64,000 nucleotides of DNA from Clostridium rectalis (GCF_900626095.1 NZ_UYZZ01000001.1:310001-374000), one strand, 5' to 3'; shown: positions 1 through 9,141, numbered from the stretch's first letter. Notes: generated by a model from the letters alone, not told the origin. Translations and numbers: made by a program.

Positions 1-95
1 ACTCGGAGGAAGCAAAAATGTCTATGGAACTTGCAGTTCAAGTTAGAAATAAGATAGTAGAGGCTTATCAGGAGTTGAATAGAATGCAGTTATAG
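1..95 (+). CDS. fliE: FliE, flagellar hook-basal body protein (3' end only)
   Basis: The frame is open from the window edge and ends at TAG 93-95. The last 30 residues end in VEAYQELNRMQL. This is the typical FliE C-terminus, with the conserved amphipathic helix and the AYQEIMRMQ-like tail. FliE links the MS ring to the proximal rod. The gene is immediately followed by fliF, as in most flagellar operons. Only the end is visible, so start and length cannot be judged. Confidence 0.88.
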   Translation, partial: SEEAKMSMELAVQVRNKIVEAYQELNRMQL

Positions 96-110
96 TAAGG
101 AGTGCTAGAA

Positions 111-1682
111 ATGAACAAGCTATCCCAATGGATAAAGGGTTTAAAAGAAAAATGGATTGAATTAAGCAAAAAAAAGAAGATAGCTTATGGGGTAATTTTG
201 GCAGGTATAATAGCAGCATTAGTATTTGCAGTATTTTCATTTGGAAAGACTAAATATGCGGTACTTTTTTCAGATGTTGATAAAAATGATACGGGATTAA
301 TATACAACAAACTAAAAGAGAAAAAAGAGGATTTTAAGGTGGATGGAAATACTATATTAGTACCAAAGGATAAGGTAGACACCTTAAGAATGGAAATACT
401 TGCAGAAGTACCTATGACAAATGGAACTCAGGGTTTTGAACTTCTTGATAAAAGTAAATTTGGAGCTACAGATGCTGAAATGAAGATTAACTATCAAAGA
501 GCTTTACAAGGAGAATTAGAAAGAACAATTAAAGCTTTTCCGGAAGTGGATAATGTAAGAGTTCATATAGTATTGCCAGAAGATAGTGCTTTTGTAAAAG
601 ATACTACCCCAGGAAAAGCTTCTGTAACCTTAAAGTTAAAACAATACAAAAAACTTACGGAAGAACAAGTAAAAGCAATAGTTGCATTAGTATCTGGTAG
701 TGTGAAAAATTTACCTCAAGAAAATGTAGAGGTAAATGATACTAATGGTAGTTTAACAAAGGATTTATTTAAAAAAGATTCAATGGACATGACAGATTCC
801 ACTGAGAAACAACAACTTTTAAAAAGCGAATATGAGAAAAAATTAGAAAATAAAGTTTTAAGTATGCTTCAGGCTGTTTATGGTAAAGAAAAAGTAAAAG
901 TAAAGGTAAATGCAGATTTAAATTTTGATGCTGTAAAAAGAGATAGTATTATCTATGATCCTAAAAACGTAGTTGTAAGTGAAAAAAGTGTAAAGGACAC
1001 TAATAATGCTGAGAAGGATACAGCTAGTGGTAGTCCCGTAGATGATAATATGAGTAATAGAGCTAGTGACAATACGGGATCTGGTTCAACAAGTAGTCAT
1101 GAGGAAAATACAAAAAACTATGAGGTATCAAGAACAGAGGATAAAACAATAAAGGCTCCAGGAGATGTAAGAAGATTAACAGTTTCTGTACTTTTAGATG
1201 GTAATCTAGATAATGCCACAAAAGCCTCTGTAAGTAATGCAGTTATGTCCGCTGTAGGATATGATGACAAAAGAGGAGATACTTTAAGTGTTGAAGGACT
1301 TCCTTTTGATACAGCTCAGCAGGATAAGATTAATAAAGATATAGAGGAAATGAAAAAAGAGGAACAAATAAAGAACCGTAAAAAATTATTTGCCATTGTT
1401 GGTATAGTAGCTGCTATTGTTATGGCCTGTATAATAGCTTTTATAATATGGAGAAGAAATAATAGAGAAGAAGAGGAAGAAGATACACTTGCCACGCAAG
1501 GTTTAGATGTTGTAATTGGTGATGAGGAAGCTAAAAATGAAACACCAAAATTCAAACCTATTGAATTAGATATTGAAAATGAGAAGAGCCATATAGAAAA
1601 GGAAATAAGAAAATATGCGGCAGAAAAACCAGATCAAGTTGCCGAAATTGTTAAAGCTTGGTTGGCAGAAGATGAGAGGTGA
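111..1682 (+). CDS. fliF: FliF, flagellar MS-ring protein
   Basis: 523 aa. FliF forms the membrane-embedded MS ring on which the switch and export apparatus assemble. One membrane helix lies near residues 22-45. The YscJ/FliF ring-building region follows (TQGFELLDKSKFG, then RALQGELERTI). A low-complexity Ser/Asp/Asn-rich stretch sits around 300-340, a second membrane helix near 425-447, and a charged cytoplasmic tail that binds FliG. The frame opens at GTG 102, but AAGGAG (97-102) is spaced correctly only for ATG 111, which I take as the start. fliG follows after 6 nt. Confidence 0.97.
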   Translation: MNKLSQWIKGLKEKWIELSKKKKIAYGVILAGIIAALVFAVFSFGKTKYAVLFSDVDKNDTGLIYNKLKEKKEDFKVDGNTILVPKDKVDTLRMEILAEVPMTNGTQGFELLDKSKFGATDAEMKINYQRALQGELERTIKAFPEVDNVRVHIVLPEDSAFVKDTTPGKASVTLKLKQYKKLTEEQVKAIVALVSGSVKNLPQENVEVNDTNGSLTKDLFKKDSMDMTDSTEKQQLLKSEYEKKLENKVLSMLQAVYGKEKVKVKVNADLNFDAVKRDSIIYDPKNVVVSEKSVKDTNNAEKDTASGSPVDDNMSNRASDNTGSGSTSSHEENTKNYEVSRTEDKTIKAPGDVRRLTVSVLLDGNLDNATKASVSNAVMSAVGYDDKRGDTLSVEGLPFDTAQQDKINKDIEEMKKEEQIKNRKKLFAIVGIVAAIVMACIIAFIIWRRNNREEEEEDTLATQGLDVVIGDEEAKNETPKFKPIELDIENEKSHIEKEIRKYAAEKPDQVAEIVKAWLAEDER

Positions 1683-1688
1683 TAGTGA

Positions 1689-2711
1689 ATGGCTAAAGTA
1701 GGAGATGGTGAAAAACTTAGTGGGTTTCAAAAAGCAGCAATACTATTTATAACCTTAGGACCAGAAGCTTCTGCAGGAATAATAAAAAAATTACCTGAGG
1801 CGGAAATTCAAAAAATAACCTATGAAATAGCAAATATAACATCTGTTAAGTCAGAACAAAAGGAAAGAATATTAGATGAATTTATACAAATGAACAAAGC
1901 TAAGGATTACTTAATAGAAGGCGGAATTGAGTATGCAAAAACTTTGCTAGCCAAAGCATTAGGGAGTCAAAGAGCTATGGAAATTTTAGATAAAGTTACA
2001 GAAGCTACTCAGCAATTTAGACCTTTTGCTATTGCAAGAAAAGCAGATGCAAATCAGCTATTAAATACTATATCCAATGAGCATCCACAAACTATTGCTC
2101 TTATACTTTGTTATCTTCAGTCTGATAAGTCAGGGCAGATTTTATCTGCTCTTCCTGAGGATGTACAGTCAGATGTAGCTTACAGAATAGCTACAATGAG
2201 TACTACATCTCCTATGGTTGTTAAGGAGATTGAGAAAGTTTTAGATAATAAATTGTCCTCAGTAGTAAGATCAGATATGAAGGTTATAGGTGGAGTTACT
2301 ACAATAGTTGATATATTAAATCAGGTTGATAGAACAACAGAAAAGAATATTACAGAAGCGTTAGAAAGAGAAAATCCAGAACTTGCAGAAAAAATTAAGG
2401 AATCTATGTTTGTATTTGAAGATATTATTACATTGGATGATGTGTCAATACAAAGAGTTTTAAGAGAAGTAGAAACAAAGGAACTTGCACTTGCATTAAA
2501 AGGATGTTCAGAAGAAGTTGCTAATTGCATCTTTAGAAATCAATCCAAGAGAGCTGCTGCTTCCTTAAAAGAAGATATGGAATTTTTAGGGCCAGTAAGG
2601 CTTATGGATGTTGAAAAATCACAACAGAGAATAGTCAGTATTATAAGGCGACTTGATGAGGCTGGAGAAATAGTTATATCAAGAGGTGGAGAGGATGCAA
2701 TCATTGTATAA
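1689..2711 (+). CDS. fliG: FliG, flagellar motor switch protein
   Basis: 340 aa, normal length. FliG sits on the cytoplasmic face of FliF and carries the charged helix that contacts the MotA stator. Visible are the N-terminal FliF-binding domain (KAAILFITLGPEAS), the middle domain (EHPQTIALILCYL, where EHPQ is the conserved FliM-contact motif), and a C-terminal domain whose torque helix is rich in Asp, Arg and Glu near the end. The fliH start lies inside its last 17 nt, so translation is probably coupled. Confidence 0.97.
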   Translation: MAKVGDGEKLSGFQKAAILFITLGPEASAGIIKKLPEAEIQKITYEIANITSVKSEQKERILDEFIQMNKAKDYLIEGGIEYAKTLLAKALGSQRAMEILDKVTEATQQFRPFAIARKADANQLLNTISNEHPQTIALILCYLQSDKSGQILSALPEDVQSDVAYRIATMSTTSPMVVKEIEKVLDNKLSSVVRSDMKVIGGVTTIVDILNQVDRTTEKNITEALERENPELAEKIKESMFVFEDIITLDDVSIQRVLREVETKELALALKGCSEEVANCIFRNQSKRAAASLKEDMEFLGPVRLMDVEKSQQRIVSIIRRLDEAGEIVISRGGEDAIIV

Positions 2712-3474
2712 AATAATTAAAAATACTAGCGTCATAAAACAAGGAAAAACAAAAATACATACAGATTATACTCCACCAGTAGAAGAAGAAGTAGAAGTAA
2801 TAAGGGAAGTAAATGCTAAAGAGTTTATAAATAGTTATGAAAATTTAGCAAGGACTATGCTTGAAAGTTCTCGAAAGAAAAGTGATGATATAATTGCTAA
2901 GGCCTTTCAAGAAGCAGAAAAAATACAGTTAGAGGCATATCCTAAGGCTTATGATAAGGGATATAAGGAAGGAAAAGAAAAAGGATACAAAGATGCTTAT
3001 GAAGAAGCTTATGTAAAAAATATGGAAAAGTTAGAAGAGGAAAAAACTAAAATCATAGAAAATACTAGAGAAGAAATAAGTACAATGATGAAAAATGCTC
3101 GAGAAGAATATTTAAACTATCTTCAGGATAAAAAAGATGAAATAAAGGATACCATAGAAAATATAGTTGAGAATGTATTTCAAAGAGAGATTAAGGATGG
3201 GGACAGTTTAAATAGTATGATACTAAATGTATTAGATGATGTGAAAAATTCTAAGACCATAATTATAAGGTGCAATGGAATATACTTAGAAGATATAAAA
3301 TGTGGAATAGATTCATGGAGACAAAATACAGTATTCAAAGGAGAAATTTTTGTTATATCAGATGAATTTATAGAAGAAGGATCAGCTGTTATAGAAAAAG
3401 ATAATGGGAAAATAGTTGTAAGTTCTAGTAGGGCACTTGAAAAGGTAAAGCAAATAATAGAAGACTCAGAATAA
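2695..3474 (+). CDS. fliH: FliH, flagellar export ATPase regulator
   Basis: 259 aa. FliH binds FliI and holds the ATPase at the export gate. The protein is highly charged. It has a central coiled coil with Gly-spaced repeats (YDKGYKEGKEKGYKDAYEEA) typical of FliH/YscL, and a C-terminal domain ending in FIEEGSAVIEKDNGKIV. The frame is open from GTG 2686, but AGGTGG just upstream fits ATG 2695. It overlaps fliG by 17 nt. Assignment rests on position plus the Gly-repeat helix, since FliH is poorly conserved in sequence. Confidence 0.9.
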   Translation: MQSLYKIIKNTSVIKQGKTKIHTDYTPPVEEEVEVIREVNAKEFINSYENLARTMLESSRKKSDDIIAKAFQEAEKIQLEAYPKAYDKGYKEGKEKGYKDAYEEAYVKNMEKLEEEKTKIIENTREEISTMMKNAREEYLNYLQDKKDEIKDTIENIVENVFQREIKDGDSLNSMILNVLDDVKNSKTIIIRCNGIYLEDIKCGIDSWRQNTVFKGEIFVISDEFIEEGSAVIEKDNGKIVVSSSRALEKVKQIIEDSE

Positions 3475-3500
3475 GAAAGGTTTTAGTTTGAGGTGTTTAT

Positions 3501-4811
3501 ATGGATTTTTTAAATCTTCAGTTAATAAATAAAAGAGTTAAACAAACTAATTATTCTTATAGAGAAGGTGTAGTAAAAAAAGTAATAGGACTTACAATAG
3601 AAGTAGAGGGGATAAGGGCTTTTATTGGAGAAGTTTGTTTAATTTATAATGAAAGAAATGATACTATAAATTCTGAAGTGGTTGGTTTTAAGGAGGATAA
3701 TGTAATTTTGATGCCTTTAGGAGAGCTTGTTGGTATAGCACCTGGATGTAAGGTAGTACCTACAGGTGAAGCTTTAAATGTAAAGTGTTCTGAAGAACTT
3801 TTTGGGAAAATATTAGATGGACTTGGGCAACCACTTACAGATGAAGAAATTATATCTGGGCTTTACTATAAACTAGATACTGAACCACCAGATCCACTGA
3901 AAAGAAGAAGAATAAAGGATGTAATATCTACAGGTGTAAGGGCGATAGATGGTTTTTTAACCTGTGGAGAGGGTCAAAGAATCGGCATTTTTGCTGGTAG
4001 TGGAGTAGGTAAAAGCACAACCTTGGGTATGATTGCAAAGTATGCAGAAGCAGATGTGAATGTTATTTGTTTAATTGGAGAGAGAGGAAGAGAAGTAAGG
4101 GATTTTATTGAAAAGGACTTGGGAAAAGAGGGCATGAAAAAAAGTATAGTTGTGTGCGCCACATCAGATAAACCTGCTTTAGTTAGACTTAAAGGTGCTT
4201 TTGCAGCCACAGCTATTGCCGAATATTTTAGAGACAAAGGGAAAAAAGTAATATTAATGATGGACTCAGTTACTAGATTTGCTATGGCTCAAAGAGAAGT
4301 TGGACTTGCTATAGGAGAGCCTCCAGCAACTAAAGGATATACTCCCTCTGTTTTTGCTATGCTACCAAGGCTTATGGAAAGAGCTGGTATGTCTGATAAA
4401 GGATCTATTACTGCTTTTTATACAGTACTTGTGGATGGGGATGATTTCAATGAACCTATAGCAGATGCAGTAAGAGGTATTTTAGATGGTCATATAGTAT
4501 TGTCTCGTAGTTTGGCCTCTAAAAATCATTATCCAGCTATAGATATACTAAATAGTGTTAGTAGACTTATGACAGAAATTGTAGAAAAACAGCACAAGGA
4601 TAATGTTTCATTAGCAAGAGATTTATTATCAACATATAAAGATTCGGAAGACCTTATAAATATAGGGGCTTACGTATCTGGAAGTAATAAAAAAGTGGAT
4701 ATGTCCATTAAGTATATAGACGAGATTAATAGATTTTTAAGACAAAAGATAGATGAACATACGAATTTTGAAGATACAGTGAAATGTCTTAATAATATTT
4801 TTAAAAAATAA
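3501..4811 (+). CDS. fliI: FliI, flagellum-specific export ATPase
   Basis: 436 aa. FliI is an F1-beta-like hexameric ATPase that powers unfolding and release of flagellar export substrates. Walker A GSGVGKS lies near residues 165-172, Walker B is VILMMDSVTRFAMAQRE, and the family signatures GERGREVRDFIE and PPATKGYTPSVF are both present. Length is normal. The GAGGTG ribosome site at about 3490 fits ATG 3501. It lies between fliH and fliJ, its two partners. Confidence 0.97.
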   Translation: MDFLNLQLINKRVKQTNYSYREGVVKKVIGLTIEVEGIRAFIGEVCLIYNERNDTINSEVVGFKEDNVILMPLGELVGIAPGCKVVPTGEALNVKCSEELFGKILDGLGQPLTDEEIISGLYYKLDTEPPDPLKRRRIKDVISTGVRAIDGFLTCGEGQRIGIFAGSGVGKSTTLGMIAKYAEADVNVICLIGERGREVRDFIEKDLGKEGMKKSIVVCATSDKPALVRLKGAFAATAIAEYFRDKGKKVILMMDSVTRFAMAQREVGLAIGEPPATKGYTPSVFAMLPRLMERAGMSDKGSITAFYTVLVDGDDFNEPIADAVRGILDGHIVLSRSLASKNHYPAIDILNSVSRLMTEIVEKQHKDNVSLARDLLSTYKDSEDLINIGAYVSGSNKKVDMSIKYIDEINRFLRQKIDEHTNFEDTVKCLNNIFKK

Positions 4812-4835
4812 TAGATGAAAGTTAGTGAGGGTAAC

Positions 4836-5273
4836 ATGAAAGGATATAAGTTCAGACTTCAAAAACTTTTAGATATAAGGGTTTCTAAAGAGGAAGAGTG
4901 TAAAAGAAGATTCCAAGAGGCACAAAGAAGAAGATTAGAAGTTGAGAATAGATTAAGTTTGCTTAAGGACAATTATAAAAAATACAGTACCATAAATGCT
5001 AAGGATTCTATAATTGAAAAAAAAATAAAGCATCAGTATTTAATAGCTTTAAATTCTAGCATTGAAAACACACATTTAGAATTAAAAAATAAAAAAGAGA
5101 AGGTTAATGAAGTAAGATTAGATTTAAAACAAAAGCAAATAGACAGAAAAACTGTTGAGACTTTAAAGGAGAAAGGACAGGATGCATTTATAAAAGAGCA
5201 AAAATTAATTGAACAAAAAAGCAATGATGAATTTGCATTGTATGCATTTTTAAGAAACATTGAAAGGAGGTGA
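4836..5273 (+). CDS. fliJ: FliJ, flagellar export chaperone/stalk protein
   Basis: 145 aa, almost entirely alpha-helical and charged, as expected of the antiparallel coiled-coil FliJ that sits in the FliI hexamer and links it to FlhA. The N-terminus MKGYKFRLQKLLDIR is the usual FliJ opening. An upstream in-frame ATG (4815) exists, but GTGAGGG before 4836 and the conserved N-terminus favour 4836. It ends inside the ribosome site of fliK. Confidence 0.88.
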   Translation: MKGYKFRLQKLLDIRVSKEEECKRRFQEAQRRRLEVENRLSLLKDNYKKYSTINAKDSIIEKKIKHQYLIALNSSIENTHLELKNKKEKVNEVRLDLKQKQIDRKTVETLKEKGQDAFIKEQKLIEQKSNDEFALYAFLRNIERR

Positions 5274-5278
5274 GGAAT

Positions 5279-6682
5279 ATGGAAAGTGTAATGGGTATTA
5301 TAGGCAATACATCTTTAAATAATTCTAATGAAAAAATGAAAGGAAAGCAAAAATTAGAAACAAGTTTTGTAAAAACACTAAATAAGGTATCTCTAAAAGA
5401 AATTAATACAGATGATAGTATTAAGAGTAATTTGAAGTACTCTAAGAAAATATATCCTAATAGTAGTAAAGAAAATGAGGATATTAGTGCTATAAAAGAT
5501 ACATTAAAGAAAGCTGGATTTACCGAAGAAAAGTTAAATAAGATAAATTCTTCTGATGAATGCATAGAGTTATTAGATTCTTCAATAGGGGATATGAGTT
5601 TAGATAATTTAACTTTAAATGAGTTATTAAATCTTTTACAATCCTTGTTTGTAAGTAATAATTTTTTAAAAGAGAATGTATCATTAGAATTAAAAAACAA
5701 TATGGAAAATTTAGTTGATAAAACATTAGATTTTATAAAATCTAATGACAGCTCTAAAAATATTCAAATAAGTAATCTGGGAAAAGAATTAAAAAATTTG
5801 CTTAAAAATATGTTAAATGAAAATTCTTCTACAATTCACTTAGAAATTAAAAATCTTTCAGATATTATAGATAATTTTGTGGATACTGCATTTAATAAGG
5901 TAAGTACAGAAAAAGAGTCAAAAAATAATGTAAAAAAAATATTAACTGAAATAAAAGCAAGTTTGGGTAATAACTCAAAGATTGAAGATAAGGAAATAGT
6001 AGCTAAAAAAGATAATTATATTGCTTTAAGGGATGCTTTAGAAAATAGCAAAAATACAGTTTCTAAAAATATCTATAAAAATCAACAAAAAAATTCATTT
6101 TTAAAAGAAGATTTTTCCTCTGAAGAAAAATTTTTAAAAAATATAGTTGTAGAAGAAAAAGAACAAAAGTTTTTGAAGAATGTAAATTTTTTAAGCCAGT
6201 TTAATAGAGTGGATAATATAGAAAATTTAAATGTAGAACCACAAGAGAAATTAATTTTAAATAAAGCTACATTAGGACAAGATATAATAAAAACTGTAAA
6301 ATATATGGAATTAAATAATATAAAAGATTTAACTGTAAAAATAAATCCTAAGGAACTTGGGGAAGTTATAATAAAAGTTACTATGGAAAATGGTGCTTTA
6401 AAGGCTGATATATCTGCTAAGAATAAAGAGGCATTTAATTTGTTAAATGCTAATATAAGTGATATTACAAATAAACTTCAGAATACAGATATAAAAATAC
6501 AAAACTTTACTTTAAGTTTATATGAAGATACTACCTTTTATAAAAAGGATGGAAATGAAAATAATAATGAAAGTAAAGAAAAAGGAAGGAATTCAAATCA
6601 AAGATCTATTGAAGGTATTGAGGATATCAATTCCATAGAAAATTTAAGTGAAGATTTAAGCAATGTAAATATTTTAGCTTAG
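5279..6682 (+). CDS. fliK: FliK, flagellar hook-length control protein
   Basis: 467 aa. FliK is an exported molecular ruler that switches secretion from hook to filament. The first 330 residues are Asn/Lys/Ser-rich and poorly conserved. The C-terminal Flg_hook domain shows the signature LTVKINPKELGEVIIKVTMENGALKADISA, with the LxPxxLG-type core (INPKELGEV). AAAGGAGGTGA sits 5 nt before ATG 5279, although the frame is open from GTG 5270. Position after fliJ and before flgD supports the call. Confidence 0.93.
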   Translation: MESVMGIIGNTSLNNSNEKMKGKQKLETSFVKTLNKVSLKEINTDDSIKSNLKYSKKIYPNSSKENEDISAIKDTLKKAGFTEEKLNKINSSDECIELLDSSIGDMSLDNLTLNELLNLLQSLFVSNNFLKENVSLELKNNMENLVDKTLDFIKSNDSSKNIQISNLGKELKNLLKNMLNENSSTIHLEIKNLSDIIDNFVDTAFNKVSTEKESKNNVKKILTEIKASLGNNSKIEDKEIVAKKDNYIALRDALENSKNTVSKNIYKNQQKNSFLKEDFSSEEKFLKNIVVEEKEQKFLKNVNFLSQFNRVDNIENLNVEPQEKLILNKATLGQDIIKTVKYMELNNIKDLTVKINPKELGEVIIKVTMENGALKADISAKNKEAFNLLNANISDITNKLQNTDIKIQNFTLSLYEDTTFYKKDGNENNNESKEKGRNSNQRSIEGIEDINSIENLSEDLSNVNILA

Positions 6683-6692
6683 GAGGTATTGA

Positions 6693-7295
6693 ATGCCTGA
6701 TTCAACTATAAATTCAAAAAATCAATTTTATACTAAACAGACTAATAAGTCTAAAGTAAAATCAAGTGCTGGTAATTATACTGAAAATGGTACTAGAATA
6801 GTAAAACCAGGTGGGGAACTTGATAAAAATGCTTTTTTAATGATACTTTCAGCAGAACTTTCTCATCAAGATCCTATGAATGCTAAAGATGGAACGGAAT
6901 TTGTTTCACAAATGGCTCAGTTTGCAGCACTAGAGCAGATGACAAACTTAAATAGTAATATGAGGTTTATAGGTGCTACATCTTTAATAGGTAAAGTTGT
7001 AATGGTAAATAGAGTAGATGAAAATGGGGATTTATATTTTGGTAAGGTTAAAGGTGTGTCAAGGGATAAAGATTCTATTAGAATAAATGTAGTTGTTGGA
7101 GAAACTGAAGATGAAGAAGGTAATATAGTAGATGTAATTCAACAGTTTAATTTAGAAGATATTATAGAACTTATTAATAATCCTATTGATGATGGTAAAG
7201 ATATTGATGATGGACAGGATGATGAAGAAGATATTCATGATGACAATGATGAAAATACTGAAGATATTATAGAGGATAAGAATAAAAAAATATAG
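6693..7295 (+). CDS. flgD: FlgD, hook capping/scaffold protein
   Basis: 200 aa. FlgD caps the growing hook and is shed when the hook is complete. The conserved N-terminal motif is clear: LDKNAFLMILSAELSHQDPM, then MAQFAALEQM. An SH3-like strand region follows (GKVVMVNRVDENGD). The last 40 residues are a strikingly acidic Asp/Glu/Ile tail (DDGQDDEEDIHDD and onward), longer than in typical family members and of unknown role. AGGAGGT precedes ATG 6693. Confidence 0.95.
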   Translation: MPDSTINSKNQFYTKQTNKSKVKSSAGNYTENGTRIVKPGGELDKNAFLMILSAELSHQDPMNAKDGTEFVSQMAQFAALEQMTNLNSNMRFIGATSLIGKVVMVNRVDENGDLYFGKVKGVSRDKDSIRINVVVGETEDEEGNIVDVIQQFNLEDIIELINNPIDDGKDIDDGQDDEEDIHDDNDENTEDIIEDKNKKI

Positions 7296-7311
7296 AAAAG
7301 GATAATTTACT

Positions 7312-7707
7312 ATGGGATACAGGGTTATAAATGGTAAAATTCAATTTTTAGGACAATTTGATTGTAACTATTCTAATAATAAAACTAAAATTACTCAAAA
7401 TACTGATAAAAATAATTTTTCTAATGTATTAAAAAAGGAAATAAATAAAGAAAATAGTTTTGTTATTTCTAATCATGCATTAGATAGACTAAGAGAAAGA
7501 AATGTGTCCTTTAACCAAAATGATATGAAAAACATAAATAATGCTATAAATAAAGCAGTAAATAAAAACTGTAAAGAATCAGTAATATTATACAAGGATA
7601 TAGCGTTGGTAACCAGTATAAAAAATAGAACCATAATAACTGCTGTAAATAAAAATGAGGGAAAGGACAATGTATTCACTAATATTGATAGCTTAGTAAT
7701 TATATAG
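7312..7707 (+). CDS. Flagellar operon protein (TIGR02530-type)
   Basis: 131 aa. The core FVISNHALDRLRERNV, followed by a helix and then ESVILYKDIALVTSIKNRTIITAV, matches the small flagellar operon protein family found between flgD and flgE in Firmicutes. Its biochemical role is not established. The first 40 residues are variable. It has no signal peptide or membrane segment. Its stop codon forms part of the first of two tandem hairpins that precede flgE, so the two genes are linked by structured RNA. Confidence 0.85.
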   Translation: MGYRVINGKIQFLGQFDCNYSNNKTKITQNTDKNNFSNVLKKEINKENSFVISNHALDRLRERNVSFNQNDMKNINNAINKAVNKNCKESVILYKDIALVTSIKNRTIITAVNKNEGKDNVFTNIDSLVII

Positions 7708-7754
7708 GCAGGACCGTTAGGATGCCTAGTTTTGCGGAATGATAGAAGCAAAAC
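7705..7754 (+). promoter_or_regulatory. Tandem RNA hairpins with matching GGA loops before flgE
   Basis: Two back-to-back perfect stems fill the gap. Hairpin 1: TAGGCA 7705-7710 pairs with TGCCTA 7723-7728. Hairpin 2: GTTTTGC 7729-7735 pairs with GCAAAAC 7748-7754. Each has a 12-nt loop beginning GGA, and the loops agree at 8 of 12 positions (consensus GGANNGNTAGRA). GGA in hairpin loops is the recognition pattern of CsrA/RsmA-type proteins. The flgE ribosome site follows within 25 nt. Function is inferred. Confidence 0.6.
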
Positions 7755-7789
7755 GATTAATAAGAAGAAAGATTTTGGAGGGTTAATAT

Positions 7790-8797
7790 ATGTTAAGATC
7801 TATGTACTCAGGAATCAGTGGATTAAAAGCAAATCAGATAAAACTTGATGTTATAGGTAACAATATAGCTAATGTAGGAACTACAGCATTTAAGACTCAG
7901 AGGGTAAGATTCCAAGATATGTTGAGTCAAAATTTAAGACAAGCAACTGGTCCTGGAACTAATCAAGGGGGAACAAATCCAAGCCAAGTTGGATTAGGAA
8001 CTCAAGTATCTGGTATTGATACAACAATGTCACAGGGACATTTGCAACCAACAGGGAATGATTTTGATTTTTTAGTAGATGGTAATGGATATTTTGTAGT
8101 TGGAAAAGGAGCCACAGGAGATGATGCTGGTGTTACTTTAGGAGAGAATCATAGCATTGAAACAGAGGGAGACGATGGAGAGGATGGATCTTTTGAACTA
8201 TCTTTTACAAGAGATGGATCTTTTACGTTAGATGAATATGGACAACTTGTTAATTCAGATGGGTTGAGAATTATGGGTTATGCTATAGAAGGTTCTGAAA
8301 TAACTTATGATGAAAATGGAAAACCACAAATTTCAGAAGCTGCAGATGTAAATTCTGAAGAATTAAAAGCTAATGAAGAAAAATTAGTGCCACTTTGTAT
8401 ACCTGATGAGATTGCAGGACAAAAGGTAAAAAGTTTTTCAGTAGGAAGAGATGGGATTATAAAAGCTAGTTTAGCAGATAATAGAACAGTTGCAGTAGGG
8501 CAGATTGCTATGGCCACTTTTAAAAACCCTGCAGGTCTTTCAAAGGAAGGAAAAAACCTTAATACGGCTACAGCTAACTCAGGACAACCAGTATTTAGAA
8601 GTGGAATTGGGGCAGAGGAGAATAATAATGAAAAAGGCTTTGGTAATATAGTACAGGGAGCATTAGAATCGGCTAATGTGGATTTAGCAGAGCAATTTAC
8701 AGAAATGATAGTTGCAAGTAGAGCTTTTCAAGCAAATGGAAAGATAATTAGTACTGGAGATGAAATACTTCAAGATCTTGTAAATTTAAAAAGATAA
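7790..8797 (+). CDS. flgE: FlgE, flagellar hook protein
   Basis: 335 aa, short for a hook protein. The N-terminal rod/hook signature MLRSMYSGISGLKANQ and DVIGNNIANVGTTAFK is present. The C-terminal flg_bbr motif is LESANVDLAEQFTEMIVASRAFQANGK. The middle holds FTRDGSFTLDEYGQLV, found throughout the FlgE/F/G family. Position after flgD and before flbD argues for the hook subunit rather than a rod protein. TTTTGGAGGG precedes ATG 7790. Upstream hairpins may control its translation. Confidence 0.9.
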   Translation: MLRSMYSGISGLKANQIKLDVIGNNIANVGTTAFKTQRVRFQDMLSQNLRQATGPGTNQGGTNPSQVGLGTQVSGIDTTMSQGHLQPTGNDFDFLVDGNGYFVVGKGATGDDAGVTLGENHSIETEGDDGEDGSFELSFTRDGSFTLDEYGQLVNSDGLRIMGYAIEGSEITYDENGKPQISEAADVNSEELKANEEKLVPLCIPDEIAGQKVKSFSVGRDGIIKASLADNRTVAVGQIAMATFKNPAGLSKEGKNLNTATANSGQPVFRSGIGAEENNNEKGFGNIVQGALESANVDLAEQFTEMIVASRAFQANGKIISTGDEILQDLVNLKR

Positions 8798-8812
8798 TAA
8801 TTTAAATTAAAG

Positions 8813-8845
8813 CTTCGCTTCTAAAGTATTAATTTAGAAGCGAAG
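8813..8845 (+). other. Strong intercistronic hairpin after flgE
   Basis: A perfect 13-bp stem (8813-8825 with 8833-8845, arm CTTCGCTTCTAAA) encloses a 7-nt loop. It starts 15 nt after the flgE stop. No clean T-tract follows (TAAAAATTAATT), so it is more likely an mRNA-processing or stability barrier, or a partial terminator, than a full stop to the operon. A weaker 7-bp stem (8865-8871 with 8877-8883) lies just downstream. Confidence 0.6.
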
Positions 8846-8931
8846 TAAAAATTAATTAGAAAACAAAAGAGGGTTTCTCTTTTAATATAGATTGATACTA
8901 ATGGATAAAGAAGCTAGGGGGGATAAATATT

Positions 8932-9141
8932 ATGATTGAATTGACGGGGTTAAATCATAAAAGATTTATTTTAAATGCAGAACATATTGAAAAGATTGAA
9001 TCAGTTCCTGAAAGCATTATAACTTTAATTAATGGTAAAAAATATTTAGTTGAAGAAAATATAGATGAAATTATAAACAAGGTTGTAATTTATAAAAGAA
9101 AAATATTTACAATGAATATACAGGAGGCATCTGCAAAATGA
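8932..9141 (+). CDS. flbD: FlbD/SwrD, small flagellar protein
   Basis: 69 aa. Starts MIELTGLNHKRFILNAEHIE and contains the family core TLINGKKYLVEENIDEII. In Bacillus the equivalent protein (SwrD) raises motor torque, and its usual place directly before motA is kept here. There is no membrane helix. GGGGGGAT precedes ATG 8932. The gene overlaps motA by 4 nt (ATGA). Confidence 0.9.
   Translation: MIELTGLNHKRFILNAEHIEKIESVPESIITLINGKKYLVEENIDEIINKVVIYKRKIFTMNIQEASAK

Noticed and set aside
5188-5700. Minus-strand frame of 170 codons opposite fliK
   Set aside because: It lies antisense to an A-rich, Lys/Asn-coded gene, has no ribosome site, and its Phe/Leu/Ser composition is the mirror of fliK codons.
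8865-8883. AAAAGAG/CTCTTTT hairpin as a terminator before flbD
   Set aside because: Only 7 bp, mostly A-T, with no T-tract, and the operon continues.
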